64,000 nucleotides of DNA from an uncultured Pedosphaera sp. (GCA_903918755.1 CAIXFN010000056.1:98937-162936); one strand, 5' to 3'; counted from the first letter of the stretch, positions 49,541 to 59,711 are shown. The notes: generated from the letters alone by a model not told the origin. Translations and numbers: made by a program.

Positions 49541-50855
49541 CCACGGGAACTGCCGAGGCCGGGGCGTCCAGTTCGAGGGCCACGATGGTATCCACGGCAT
49601 TTCGTTCGGCTGCGGGGACAGTGAGGGTTATACCGCTGGCTTCCTGTTGCACCGGCACGGGACCGCCCCCGAGCAAATGAGCACGCAGAATTTTCGCAGA
49701 GATCGCTGGGAGCTTGACTGCGTCCGCGGAGGATTTGAGCAGGTGGACAAAAATCGTTTTATCTTTGCGAGTGGAAACGCCGTAGGCACCGGGCTGCCAG
49801 GGACCACCCCGGGTGTGGTAAATGCTCTCCCCGTTTTTCGTCAACCAGGCGCCCAACTCCCGCAAGCGCGTTGCCTGGCGGGGCTCGATGCGACCATCCG
49901 GCATGGGACCGACATTGAGGAGCAGATTGCCATCGCCACCGGCGCAATTCACCAGGGTCTGCACGCATTCGGTCAGGGATTTTAACCGGTCATCCGGTTT
50001 CCAGGACCATTGCTGGCAGATCGTCATGCAGGTTTCCCACGGGTGGGTGTTGTTGAAGCCGCCCACGTGTTGTTCCGGCGTGTCGAAGTCCCCCCAACCG
50101 CCGCAGCGTTTGGTCAGCAGAATCTCCGGTTGCAAGGCGTGAATCATCGGCCAGAGCGCGGCATTATCCCAGGTTTCCGGCATGTTGGTGCCCCCATCGG
50201 TGTCAAACCACAGGACATCCACCCGGCCATAATGCGTGAGCAACTCCTTCACCTGGCCCTTCATGTTGGCGAGATAACGGGCGTGGTTGGGGGTGCACAT
50301 GTCGGCATCGTGCCAATCGGGGGGTGAGTAATAAAAGCCGAGGGGCAAACCAGCCGCGTGACACGCCTGCGCCAGTTCGGCGGTCAGGTCCCGGCCAAAG
50401 GGCGACCGGGTGATCTTGTAATCCGAGAAGGCGGTATCGAACATCGCGAAGCCATCGTGATGTTTGGCGGTGAAAACGAGATAATTGACCCCGGCCGCCT
50501 GCGCCGTGGCAACCCATTCCGGGGCGCTGAACTTCGTGGGATTGAATTGGCGGTAAAGATTGTCGTACTCCGCCGCCGGGACGCCGCTGGTGATGGTCTC
50601 GTTCCGATCGCGTCGTTCCCCGGCCCGACTCCAACTGATTTCCGTGCCCTTGAGACTGGAGGGATCGTAGTGAATGAAGAGGCCAAAGCGCCAATCCCTC
50701 CAGCGCTCAAGGACGGCGGGCGAAGCGCCGGCCGGGGCGTCAGCCGCAAGAGCGGTCACTGCCGTGAAGGAGCCCAGCAGGCCGATCAGCAGGAAGGGCC
50801 ACAGCCGATCGAGGCGAAACAGGGGGTACGCGGGCAGAGAAAGGCCGGTTTTCAT
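49530..50855 (-). CDS. Secreted GH29 alpha-L-fucosidase
   Basis: A 441-residue exported glycosidase; ATG 50855 gives a signal segment (LWPFLLIGLLGSFTAVTALAA), and the long open frame upstream is a shadow. The GH29 barrel starts with WRDWRFGLFIHYDPSS and has the conserved YLVFTAKHHDGFAMFDT. The catalytic nucleophile is D218 in VDVLWFDTDGG. GNLLLNVGPMPDGRI and a C-terminal beta-sandwich (GVSTRKDKTIFVHLLKS) complete the enzyme. It should release alpha-linked L-fucose from glycans outside the cytoplasm. No sulfatase or other fucoidan gene is beside it. Confidence 0.95.
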   Translation of the reverse strand: MKTGLSLPAYPLFRLDRLWPFLLIGLLGSFTAVTALAADAPAGASPAVLERWRDWRFGLFIHYDPSSLKGTEISWSRAGERRDRNETITSGVPAAEYDNLYRQFNPTKFSAPEWVATAQAAGVNYLVFTAKHHDGFAMFDTAFSDYKITRSPFGRDLTAELAQACHAAGLPLGFYYSPPDWHDADMCTPNHARYLANMKGQVKELLTHYGRVDVLWFDTDGGTNMPETWDNAALWPMIHALQPEILLTKRCGGWGDFDTPEQHVGGFNNTHPWETCMTICQQWSWKPDDRLKSLTECVQTLVNCAGGDGNLLLNVGPMPDGRIEPRQATRLRELGAWLTKNGESIYHTRGGPWQPGAYGVSTRKDKTIFVHLLKSSADAVKLPAISAKILRAHLLGGGPVPVQQEASGITLTVPAAERNAVDTIVALELDAPASAVPVVKP

Positions 50856-50995
50856 CCTGGCAGAGTGCGTGGCCCTCCCCTCCCCCGCAACGCGCCCGTT
50901 GCGCAAAAGTGGGCCTTTATTGCCACCCGGGAGGACCGCCGGTCGGCCGGGAACTTGTGCTTTCCATGCCGGGGGCAAGTTGCGAAGCTTTTCCC

Positions 50996-52147
50996 ATGAC
51001 GGTTGCTGAAATTTTGTCCAACGAAGAACTGCGCGCGCACGAATTTCCCGTGACGCGGGAATCCATTTTTTTGGCGCACGCGGGCGATTGCCCCCTGCCC
51101 CGCCGGGTCGCGGAAGCGATCGCTGCTTATGCCAACGCGGCCGCCCGGGGCGACCAGGAAAAGGCGGCGTGGCCGGGCTTGCTCGACACCGGGCGACGGC
51201 TCGGGGCGCAACTCCTCGGGGCGAAGCCCAACGAGATTTCCCTGGTGGGGCCCACTTCACTGGGGCTCAGTTTGATCGCCGGGGGCATGCGGTTCCGCCG
51301 GCACGAAAACATCCTGGTCTATTTTGATGATTATCCGTCCAACGTGTATCCGTGGATGGCCCTGGCCGCCAAGGGCGTGCAGGTGCGGTTGCTGAACGTG
51401 CGCGAACTGGGCAACATCCGCAACATCGACGTGCTCGGCCAGGTGGACGAGCAGACCCGCCTGGTGGCGCTCGCCTCCTGCCATTTTGTGACGGGCACGC
51501 GGCTGGATTATGAAGCCATTGGCAAGTTTCTGCATACCCGGGGCATCCAGTTCTGTGTGGATGGAATTCAAACGGTGGGCGCCTTCCCCACCAATGTGGA
51601 GCACGTGGACTTTCTGGCGGCGGATGCCCACAAGTGGTTGCTGGGACCATGCGCGGCGGGCTTGCTTTACGTCCGGCAATCCCTGCAGGAGACACTGCAG
51701 CCGCCGATCTACGGCTGGCACAATGTGCGCAATCCGAATTTTGTGGCGCAGGAACACATTGAGTACCGGAACGGTCCCGATCGGTTTGAGGCGGGCAGTC
51801 AGAATTGGCTGGGATTGGCGGGGTTGAACGCCGCCATGGAAATGTTGCTGGAAGTGGGCGTTGAAGACATCGCCCGGGAATTGCTCCGCAAACGCGCCTG
51901 GCTCGTGCCAGCCTTGCAGGCCAAAGGTTATCACGTGGCCGGGGCCAACGCGACCCCGGCGCAGGCCAGCGGGATCGTCAGCTTCGGGCGACCGGACACC
52001 GACCTCCCGGCGTTGCATGAAAAGCTCACCGCCGCCGGCATCATCACCTCGCTCCGGGGTGACCGCAATGGCAAGCAATACATCCGGCTCTCCCCGCATT
52101 TTTATAACACCGATGCGGAACTGCACCGGGTGTTGGAGGTTTTGTAA
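50996..52147 (+). CDS. Class V aminotransferase / cysteine desulfurase-like PLP enzyme
   Basis: A 383-residue PLP-dependent enzyme; ATG 50996 is chosen as the start of the family-like sequence (TVAEILSNEELRAHEFPVT). The PLP lysine is K213 in AADAHKWLLGPCAAG. The pyridoxal aspartate and histidine lie in FCVDGIQTVGAFP and SCHFVTGTRLDYEAIG. The order matches class V aminotransferases with similarity to cysteine desulfurases and isopenicillin N epimerases; the exact reaction is unclear. The promoter region is shared with the divergent fucosidase (140 bases between starts). Confidence 0.9.
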   Translation: MTVAEILSNEELRAHEFPVTRESIFLAHAGDCPLPRRVAEAIAAYANAAARGDQEKAAWPGLLDTGRRLGAQLLGAKPNEISLVGPTSLGLSLIAGGMRFRRHENILVYFDDYPSNVYPWMALAAKGVQVRLLNVRELGNIRNIDVLGQVDEQTRLVALASCHFVTGTRLDYEAIGKFLHTRGIQFCVDGIQTVGAFPTNVEHVDFLAADAHKWLLGPCAAGLLYVRQSLQETLQPPIYGWHNVRNPNFVAQEHIEYRNGPDRFEAGSQNWLGLAGLNAAMEMLLEVGVEDIARELLRKRAWLVPALQAKGYHVAGANATPAQASGIVSFGRPDTDLPALHEKLTAAGIITSLRGDRNGKQYIRLSPHFYNTDAELHRVLEVL

Positions 52148-52190
52148 TCCGAACGCGGGATTTAATGGGGAGGAAGCCGGCAAACAAAAA

Positions 52191-52215
52191 GGCCGGAGGG
52201 TGATGCCCTCCGGCC
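52191..52215 (-). terminator. Intrinsic terminator of the strand-repeat gene
   Basis: GGCCGGAGGG and CCCTCCGGCC form a perfect 10-bp stem around TGATG. On the minus strand it is followed by TTTTTGTTTG, a classical T-run, so it should stop transcription of the gene ending at 52240. It lies 44 bases after the convergent aminotransferase and may stop that gene less efficiently. Confidence 0.88.
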
Positions 52216-52239
52216 GTGTAAACTCCGCTGAACGATCCC

Positions 52240-55200
52240 TTACGGAGTCGTGATCAAGTAGAAGCGGTCGGCGTGGGTCGAGGCGTTGGGGTCATCGAAC
52301 GTGGTGACGCCCGCGCCCAGCGTGCCGGTCCCGATCACCGGCCAGGCCGAGTAGGGCCGCAGGTTGAGGTCGGTGGTGGCATGCACGGTGAAGGTCGCGC
52401 CCGCGCTGCCGGTGAGGCTCAGGCGGAAGCTGCCGTTGGCCTGGAAGGCGCCCCCCGCCAGAGCGGGAGGTTGGGCGATGTGGGTGTAAACCAGCATCAG
52501 CGAATTCCCGTCGCTCGTGACACTGAACACGCCGGCGAGTGGGCTGAGGAAAGCCGAGGTGTCCACCTGGAATTCCGCAGCGCTGAAGTTGGTGATCCCC
52601 GAGACGGTGGTGACCATGGGCCAGGATTGGCTCACGCCCGGATTGAAGCCGGCCAGCAGGCCGGGGGTGTTGGCGGCCGTCAAGGACACCACTTTGACAG
52701 TGATGGGCGCGCCCGCAAAGGCCTCCAGATCCAGACCGTCCGTGATGCTCAACAGGGACCAACCCGCGCTGTTCGTGGCGTTGTTCAGCGAGAAGATCAG
52801 GGTGCTGTTGGTGTTCCATTGCTCGGCGCCGGTGGTCAGAGTGCCCACGCTGTTGGAGCCCGGGGCGATCTTCCCGTTCACGGTCACCGGTCCCAGAATG
52901 GTGCCGGTGCCGGCCAGGGTGCCGGCGGCATCCACCGTCACGAGACCGATGGACTCCAGTGTGCCGTTCACCTGGAGGGTGCCCGCGGCGACTTCCGTGG
53001 TGCTAGTGTAAGTGTTGTCGCCATTCAGGATCAGAGTCCCGGCGCCTTGTTTCACGAAGGGTCCCGGCCCCGTGATGACACCGGGAATGGTGCCGGTGAA
53101 ACCCTGCACGTTGATCGGCTCCACGCCGCCGCTGTCGAGGGTGATCGTGCGGCTGGGGCTGAGGGTGATGTTGTCGGCGTCGAAGCGGAAGGAACCGTTG
53201 AGGCTCCACAGATCGATTTCAATATTGTTCGCGGGATCACCCAGCGCGGCATCGCTGGTGAATCCCAGGGTGCCGCGCCACAACTGGATGTCGCCACCGA
53301 AGGTGTTGGATGGATTGTCCAGGACCAGGACGTCATAATGGTTGCCACCGACCCCGGTGTCAGCCAGGCGGAAGGACTGGCCCAATGCGCCGCCCGTGAT
53401 TACACCGGTGAGACGGACCGTGGTCCAGGTCGTCGGATTGCCTTCGATCAAGAATTCCTGGGAGCCGAACCCGGGCAGGACGATGTCGTTGGCGATGACA
53501 TTGGTGCTGGCGCTGGGGAAGTTGAAATAGAGGGCGCCGTTGTCGATGGTCACGGGACCAGTGCCCAAGGCGGTGGGGTTCGCCGCCACGAGCGTGCCGC
53601 CTTCGATAAAGGTTCCGCCGTGATATGAATTGGCCCCCTTGAAGGTGACATGGCCGTCAAAGTTCGTCACCACGCCGGAGCCAGCGATCAAGTTGGGCAC
53701 CGCCAGGGTGTCATTGCGGGCGAAGGCCAGGACGCCATTGTTGGTTACCGGACCGGAACCGAGCGAGCCATAATTGGCATCATTACCGACTTGCAAAGCG
53801 CCGCCAGAAATGAGCGTCGGACCACTGTAGGTATTGGCACCCAGGAACAAGGCGGTGCCACTGCCGAGCTGCTGCACGAGCCCGGAACCGGCAATGTTGT
53901 TCGAAACCGCGAACGCATCATTGCGGTCGAGAACCAGGGTGGCGTTGTTGGTCACCGGCCCACTGCCGAGCGAACCGGTCGCGCCATTGGTATCCACTTG
54001 GAGAACGCCCCCATTGATGAGGGTTGCGCCCACGTAAGTGTTGGCGTTCAAGACCACCAACTTGCCGTTGCCGCTCTTGGTGAGACCGGTGGCACCGTCG
54101 ATGCTGCCGCCGCCGGCGAAGGCGTAGGTAGTGGTGTTGTTGGTGACCAGGATGGAGAAGGGTTGCACCGAGCCCTCGACATCCACCAAGCCGTTCGTGG
54201 CCGTGTCGTTAAAGGTGGTGAAATCACCGTTATAGAAGGTGTCGGCGATGGTGCCATTGCGCCAGTTAATGGTGCCGCTGGCCCACACACTGCTGTTGGT
54301 CCCCAGCCAAAACAGGGAAGCCGGCTGGGCACCGCTCACTTGCAGGAGCACGCTTCCGGGAATCGTGGTCGTATCCAATGTGTACGTCTGCCGCCCACCC
54401 CCCGGGAGCACCAGGTGCAGGTTGTTGGGATCCCCGTTGAAGGTGGTCGCCCGGATGAGGGTGTAAGTGCCGCTGGCCAGGCGTCCGGACAAAAAGCTCG
54501 GGGTGAGCGTGATTGGCCCGCCCACATTGAGCGCGCCGGTGACGACAATCAAATCGTTGACGCCGGCTCCCGCCACGGGATTCGCCGCGAGGTCGAGCAA
54601 GAGATTGCCGCCCAGCAAGTTGAGGTCACCATTGACGGTCAGGGTTCCGGCCACGCCGCTGCCGGCGACATTGACCGTGCCCAGCGTGGAGAGAGAGCCG
54701 ATGAGGTCCGGGCCGAAGCTGCTGCTGCGCCCGCCGACGAGCGTCTGCGGGATGCTGGATCCAAGCGTGAAAGCCGCGGCGCTCACATCCAGAGCCGCTC
54801 CCGGCGCAATGGTGATGGCGGGCGTGGCGTCCAAAGTTCCCGTGGCACCCAGTGCAAGGGATCCGGCGGTGATGACGGTGGGACCGGTAAAGGTATTGAT
54901 GCCATTCAACGTCAGGGTTGCCGGACCGCTCTTAGTCAGGCTCAGCGTGGGCGTCAGGCTGCCGCCACCGCCATATTCCGCCTGCACATCCACCAGGCTG
55001 CCATTGAAAGCCAAGGAATGGTTCTGAATCACCGTCAGGGTGGCCGGGCCGATCTTCTCCGGATTGACATTGCCATCGGCGATCACGGTCGTGCCCGCGT
55101 TGGTCGCGGACAAATCCGTCACGGTCGTGTTATTGCCATAGAGGAAGAACCGGGCATTGTTTCCGGTGGCGGGATTCAGCGTCAGCACATTGCCCGCAGG

Positions 55201-58113
55201 AAACGCGCCCGGGGCGCCGAGGTAAATGGAGCCCCGTTGGAGTTCCACCGGACCGGTGAAGGAATTGGAAGCGTTGAAACAGAACGGCACTTCCATCAGC
55301 GGCGAGCCGGTGTAGGTGTTTTGCGCGATGAGCGTGAGTCCGCCGGCGCCCGAGATCGGCCCGCCAAACTGGCAATCGGCGCCCGTCAGGCCATATTGCC
55401 CCACCCCATTGTGGCCGGTCTTCCCGAACACAAAGCGCTGGGCATTGCCCAAATCCAGGGCGGTGCCGATCCGCGCGCCATAATCAGCATTACCACTATG
55501 GTTGGGCCCGAAATAGAGATCGGGGGAAGCCGCACTGGTGTTGGTGGCGGTCAAGCGCAGCAATCCGCCGCCGGTCACATCCACTATCGTGCCCGTGGCA
55601 TCCACCACCAGATTGAGCAGGCCGGCGGATTCGGTCACGGCATTCGAAGCGATCGTCAGGAGGTTGCCCCGCGCAAAGTTCCAGGTCGAACCCAACGTGA
55701 GCGTTCCGGCATTGGCAAAAGTGCCGGCGTTGTAAGTGCCGGGGATCGCGAGCACCAATTGGCCGGCGCCCGTCTTGGTGAGCGTCGAAGAACTGCTGCC
55801 GTTATTGGCCACGGTACCATTCACCACCAGCACCGCGCTGTTGGTCACGTCTACCGTGCCGGTGCCGCTGCCGGCGAGCGGGCCAAGCGCGAGGCCGCGG
55901 TTCGCGGCCAGCGACACCGAGGTGGCGGCCGCCAGGGTGCCGCCATTAATGACGACCGCGGCGGGAGTCGCCACCGCCGGAACCGAGCCCAGGTTGGCGT
56001 CCGCATTGATCGCCACCACGCCGCCGCCGATATTCACGGGGCCGGTGAAGGTGTTGGCATTACGCAGGGCGAGGAGGCCGGAGCCGGTCTTGCTAATGCC
56101 GGTGGGCCCGGTAATGGCCTTCGTACCAGTCACGGTGTAATTCTTGGCGCTGTTATCAAAAGTCACCGCGGCCGGGGCCACATCCGCCACACTCACATCG
56201 ACGGTCGTCGTGCCGGTGGCCACATCGTTGAACAAGACCGAATTGCCGGGATTAAAATCCGTCGGGGAAACGCCGTCGGTGATGAACACCCAATTTTTGG
56301 GCGCCGCGAGTTTGTTCGTGCTCCATTCCGAGTTGAGTTTACCGCTCCATTCGGGCGAGGAGACGGCCGTCACGAGGAGATCAATTGAGCTGTTGGCGGC
56401 ATTATTGATGAGAGTGGCGGTGAGGTAGCCCGGAAGGGAACCCAGGTGAAAGGCCGCGTAGCCGGCGCCACCGATAGTGCCGCTTACGTATTTGACTAGG
56501 GGAAATTGACCGACGCTAATGCCACCGTTGATATTTACATTCACCGTCACGGCTCCCGCCCCGCCGTTGGCGGTGAGGTTGGTAACCGTCACCGGCGCCA
56601 CCGTGGCGGAGGGACTGGTGCTGAACGTAAACTCGAGGGCCGTGGCGCCCGTGTTGCCGAGCGTCAAAGCGGCCATCGCCACCGTGCTGGCGCCCGCTCC
56701 GCCAACTCCCAGGGCGGTACCGTCCGCCAGCGTGAAAGCGCTCCCTCCCTTTTGCACGGCCGGGATGACCAATTTGCCGCCGTTGACCAGGGTGGCTCCG
56801 CTGTAGAAATTGGTGCCGGTGAGGGTCAAGGTGCCCGTGCCGTTGAGCGTCAACGAAAGCGGACCGGATTTGAAGCTGCCGGCATCGTACTCATACTGGC
56901 TGTCCACCAGCGCACCGCCGAAAACCGTGTTGGAAGTTTGCAACACCGTGAGGGTGGCCGCGGGGATGGTGGCGACGTTGTTGTTCACATTACCATTGGC
57001 CACCAGCGCGTTACCGGCGCCGGTGGACTCCAGGTTGAGAACAGTCGCATTATTGCCGTACAGGAAGAGCCGCGCGTTGTTACCCGATAGCGGATCCAGC
57101 AGCAATTTGTTCGTCTGCACCAGGGCCAGGGCGTTGAACAGATAAATGGAGCCACGCTGAATTTCCAAGAGGCCCGAGAAGGTGTTGGCGCCAGCCAGCA
57201 CGAGCGGCACTTCCATGGGAGTGGTGCCCCCGAAATTATTCTGGGCGATGTAGGTGATTCCCCCGGTGCCGATGATGCTGGTTTCCAGGCGCGCATCTTC
57301 GTTATTCCGATAGCGCGCCACGCTATTGTGCCCGGATTTCGCAAAGATGTAACGTTGGGAAGCGCCCAGATCCAGGGTGGCAACCTGCGACTTGGCACCA
57401 TAATAGGAGGTGCCGCTGTGATCCGGCCCAAAGTAAACGTCCGGGCGGGTCGGGCTGTTCGTGGTGCCGATCAGGCGCAAGGTTCCCCCACCCAAAACAT
57501 CCACACTGGCGGCGCTGCCGCTTTGTTTGACATCAAAATTGAGCGTGGCGGCGGATTCCGCCACTCCGCCGTTGATGGTCAGAGGACTGTTCTGAAGCGT
57601 GACGAGACTCCCGAGCAAACGCAGGGTGCCGCCGTTGACGATCGTGGGGCCGGTGTATCCGACGGGTCGGCCGAGGACCAAGGTGCCATTGCCATTCAGA
57701 GTGAGACCCGCGGTTCCCGCCAGCGCCAGGCCGATGGTCGCGGTCTCATTGTTCACAGTCACCGCGGGTGAACCGACGCTCGTCGTGAGGGTCAAAGGAT
57801 CCCCGCTGCCGGTGTTCAGGAACCAATTATGCGCGGAACCCAAATCGCCGAACAAAAGATTGCCGATGCTTTGCGCCCCATCGAGGGTCACGGTGGCATC
57901 CGCCCCCAGGGTCAGGGTGCTGAAATCCGCCGTGCTGTCGGTCCCTTGCGCCAGAGTTCCGCCCTGCCAATTGGCCGGGTTGGCATAGCTGCCGCCGGCG
58001 GGATTGGTCCAGACGCCATTTTGGGCCAGTGCGCGGTTCACAGTGAGGAGGCACGAGGCTAGACCCAACAGGCCGGCTCCGTTAAGATATTTGCGGTGGA
58101 AGGATTTGTTCAT
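52240..58113 (-). CDS. Giant autotransporter-associated beta-strand-repeat protein with FYR-P-type C-terminus
   Basis: A 1957-residue exported protein; ATG 58113 is preferred to the in-frame ATG 58137 because it gives a compact signal peptide (NKSFHRKYLNGAGLLGLASCLL.. ending ALAQ). At least nine passenger-type repeats of the form L-x-L-x-G-x-N-T-[YF]-x-G-x-T-x-[VI]-x-x-G-x-L are visible, for example TFTGPTVITAGSLAL, TYVGATLINGGVLQV and TYSGPTLISGGALQV. Two related segments of about 230 residues (genomic 57445-56760 and 55530-54850) share YFGPxHSG, NNARxFLYGNN and EVP.. phrases, showing an internal duplication. It should form a long beta-helix outside the cell. No C-terminal beta-barrel is present; instead it ends with FTVHATTDLN..AWPVI and RFYLITTP, like four other proteins here. 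Many Gly, Ala, Asn and Thr codons. Confidence 0.92.
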   Translation of the reverse strand: MNKSFHRKYLNGAGLLGLASCLLTVNRALAQNGVWTNPAGGSYANPANWQGGTLAQGTDSTADFSTLTLGADATVTLDGAQSIGNLLFGDLGSAHNWFLNTGSGDPLTLTTSVGSPAVTVNNETATIGLALAGTAGLTLNGNGTLVLGRPVGYTGPTIVNGGTLRLLGSLVTLQNSPLTINGGVAESAATLNFDVKQSGSAASVDVLGGGTLRLIGTTNSPTRPDVYFGPDHSGTSYYGAKSQVATLDLGASQRYIFAKSGHNSVARYRNNEDARLETSIIGTGGITYIAQNNFGGTTPMEVPLVLAGANTFSGLLEIQRGSIYLFNALALVQTNKLLLDPLSGNNARLFLYGNNATVLNLESTGAGNALVANGNVNNNVATIPAATLTVLQTSNTVFGGALVDSQYEYDAGSFKSGPLSLTLNGTGTLTLTGTNFYSGATLVNGGKLVIPAVQKGGSAFTLADGTALGVGGAGASTVAMAALTLGNTGATALEFTFSTSPSATVAPVTVTNLTANGGAGAVTVNVNINGGISVGQFPLVKYVSGTIGGAGYAAFHLGSLPGYLTATLINNAANSSIDLLVTAVSSPEWSGKLNSEWSTNKLAAPKNWVFITDGVSPTDFNPGNSVLFNDVATGTTTVDVSVADVAPAAVTFDNSAKNYTVTGTKAITGPTGISKTGSGLLALRNANTFTGPVNIGGGVVAINADANLGSVPAVATPAAVVINGGTLAAATSVSLAANRGLALGPLAGSGTGTVDVTNSAVLVVNGTVANNGSSSSTLTKTGAGQLVLAIPGTYNAGTFANAGTLTLGSTWNFARGNLLTIASNAVTESAGLLNLVVDATGTIVDVTGGGLLRLTATNTSAASPDLYFGPNHSGNADYGARIGTALDLGNAQRFVFGKTGHNGVGQYGLTGADCQFGGPISGAGGLTLIAQNTYTGSPLMEVPFCFNASNSFTGPVELQRGSIYLGAPGAFPAGNVLTLNPATGNNARFFLYGNNTTVTDLSATNAGTTVIADGNVNPEKIGPATLTVIQNHSLAFNGSLVDVQAEYGGGGSLTPTLSLTKSGPATLTLNGINTFTGPTVITAGSLALGATGTLDATPAITIAPGAALDVSAAAFTLGSSIPQTLVGGRSSSFGPDLIGSLSTLGTVNVAGSGVAGTLTVNGDLNLLGGNLLLDLAANPVAGAGVNDLIVVTGALNVGGPITLTPSFLSGRLASGTYTLIRATTFNGDPNNLHLVLPGGGRQTYTLDTTTIPGSVLLQVSGAQPASLFWLGTNSSVWASGTINWRNGTIADTFYNGDFTTFNDTATNGLVDVEGSVQPFSILVTNNTTTYAFAGGGSIDGATGLTKSGNGKLVVLNANTYVGATLINGGVLQVDTNGATGSLGSGPVTNNATLVLDRNDAFAVSNNIAGSGLVQQLGSGTALFLGANTYSGPTLISGGALQVGNDANYGSLGSGPVTNNGVLAFARNDTLAVPNLIAGSGVVTNFDGHVTFKGANSYHGGTFIEGGTLVAANPTALGTGPVTIDNGALYFNFPSASTNVIANDIVLPGFGSQEFLIEGNPTTWTTVRLTGVITGGALGQSFRLADTGVGGNHYDVLVLDNPSNTFGGDIQLWRGTLGFTSDAALGDPANNIEIDLWSLNGSFRFDADNITLSPSRTITLDSGGVEPINVQGFTGTIPGVITGPGPFVKQGAGTLILNGDNTYTSTTEVAAGTLQVNGTLESIGLVTVDAAGTLAGTGTILGPVTVNGKIAPGSNSVGTLTTGAEQWNTNSTLIFSLNNATNSAGWSLLSITDGLDLEAFAGAPITVKVVSLTAANTPGLLAGFNPGVSQSWPMVTTVSGITNFSAAEFQVDTSAFLSPLAGVFSVTSDGNSLMLVYTHIAQPPALAGGAFQANGSFRLSLTGSAGATFTVHATTDLNLRPYSAWPVIGTGTLGAGVTTFDDPNASTHADRFYLITTP

Positions 58114-59711
58114 GGTTCGGCATGCTTGTTCAATCATTCAGCGGGGCGACTGATTGCCGCCCCTCGTAAGTCCAACCCGGTCGAGTGACGGGATGATGTC
58201 ATAGTGGTGACATTTCGTCAAAAATTAACGCGCGCCCCCAGGACGTCCGAAAATACGGACGGGAAAGAACGAATCCGTCCCAACCTGGGTTTGCGCCGGC
58301 CTGAAAGCCGACGGCGCGCTGGACCTCTCAATTGCAGGAGAAGAGGGAAAGGCTCGGCTATTCCGTTCCCCGGCATCCCGATTCCCCGGAACCCCAATCC
58401 CACGACGGGGCGGGTTCACACGAAGCAGGCCAGAGGAACAAACCTGGATTAACCTTAACTCGTTAGCTTGGACTCGGAAGGGACGGGAACATTTTACAGA
58501 AGCCCGCAAAGGTCGCTAAGGCCAGCCGCCAGAAATCTGCACAAAAGGGGATCCGGGCGGGGGGAATCTCACCCTCCTTCCGCCGTCGCTTAGGAAGCTT
58601 CCGTCTTCGCCAATGCTTGCCCCTTCGCTCAAGCGCTACGGGGGGACAGGACGCCGGACGAGATGGCGGACAGGTCGCTAAAGTTACGGAGGGCAGGCAG
58701 CGGAGGCGCAGAGCGCGGAGGGGAGAGACGGAACTTGGACTAAACGCCGGGAAACTGGACCAACCGTCTCGAAACTGGACCAACCGTCCGGAAACTGGAC
58801 CAACCGCCGCGAAACTGGACTAACCGTCCGGAAACTGGACCAACCGTCTCGAAACTGGATTAACCGTCCGGAGGGGCGATTGCCGGGTGGCAGGTGGGTG
58901 CGCCGACCGGCTTCCCCCTTCGCTCAAAGCTTCCGTCTCCGCTGGCAGCCGGACAGGTCTGGGGACAGGGAAGCCGGAACTCCAAGCCGGGGCGAACGGC
59001 CGCGAAACTGGATTAACCTGCCGCTGGCTGGACACGGCGGGGAATTCGGACGGATCGGACGGATCGTGCCGGAATTTTGGATTGGGCTCTTCCAGTATGG
59101 TAAAAGTCGATTGCTTTAGTCGGGATTGAGGGCTGATCGGGGGTTCATGACGGGGTCGGCTTTGGAACAAGGGAGCCACGAATGACGCGGGTGCCGCGCG
59201 CGCGGCCAGTTAGGGCACGTGCCCGCGGCCAAGGGTATCCGCTGAGTGATGGGAAGTTTGCCCAGCACTCGGCCAAATCAATATGTCAAAGAGCGTGACC
59301 ACCCGGAGCTCGGGAGGCGTTGGCCGTCGGGCGGAGATAATCCGCGGGTGGCCGATGCGACCGCGTGTTTCAGAACGGTTGACGAATCGGCTCCCCCCGG
59401 TTTGGTTGTAGCATGGGTTCCGGGATTTCGTATTGCTACGGTAGGAATTTAGCGAGGATTTGTGATGAGCACGATCCTGGAAGGCCAAGGCCGCCGAACG
59501 ATCCCTCGGTGTTTGGATCACGGTCGGCATGACGGCGTTGGCCATTCGCGCAGACCTGAGGTCACTCCCCTGACGCAATCAAGCGCACCGAGATTCAACA
59601 GAAAGAACGAGCCAGCATCAACCCGGTTTCGCAATACCCACATAAGTAAACTTGACGCAAAGTCAAAGAAATGTGATCATGCCACCGAAATCACGCAAGG
59701 AATCAACCGCT
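58114..59711. other. Gene-free 1.6-kb region between two large secreted-protein genes
   Basis: No convincing gene on either strand: the open frames are short, overlap each other and are full of Arg, Pro, Ser and Trp. The region holds the promoters and leaders of the two divergent large genes, a 20-bp tandem repeat (58731-58870), a lone related unit at 59004-59023, and twice the phrase CCCCTTCGCTCAA (near 58620 and 58916). GGTCGCTAA also occurs twice (near 58511 and 58673). It looks like decayed or repeat-derived DNA. Confidence 0.6.
58731..58870. repeat. Seven tandem copies of a 20-bp unit
   Basis: Seven head-to-tail units of exactly 20 bases with consensus GAAACTGGACCAACCGTCCG. The first is degenerate (GAACTTGGACTAAACGCCGG). 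Variation is mainly at C/T near position 11-12 and in the last four bases (TCTC, TCCG, CCGC). A further unit, GAAACTGGATTAACCTGCCG, stands alone at 59004-59023. There are no spacers, so it is not CRISPR. Confidence 0.95.

Noticed and set aside
50856..51260. 135-residue N-terminal extension of the fucosidase
   Set aside because: It is antisense to the aminotransferase gene and lies before a good signal peptide; not part of the enzyme.
52191..52215. REP element
   Set aside because: A perfect stem followed by a T-run at the end of a gene is better explained as an intrinsic terminator.
53650..56388. 912-codon plus-strand open frame
   Set aside because: It is antisense to the strand-repeat gene and consists of low-complexity Gly, Arg and His-rich sequence with no domain; an effect of GC-rich codons in a repetitive gene.
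58731..58870. CRISPR array
   Set aside because: The units are contiguous with no spacers, and no cas gene is present.
58463..59578. Several open frames of 60-120 codons in the gene-free region
   Set aside because: They overlap one another on both strands, run through the tandem repeat and have no signal, membrane or domain features.
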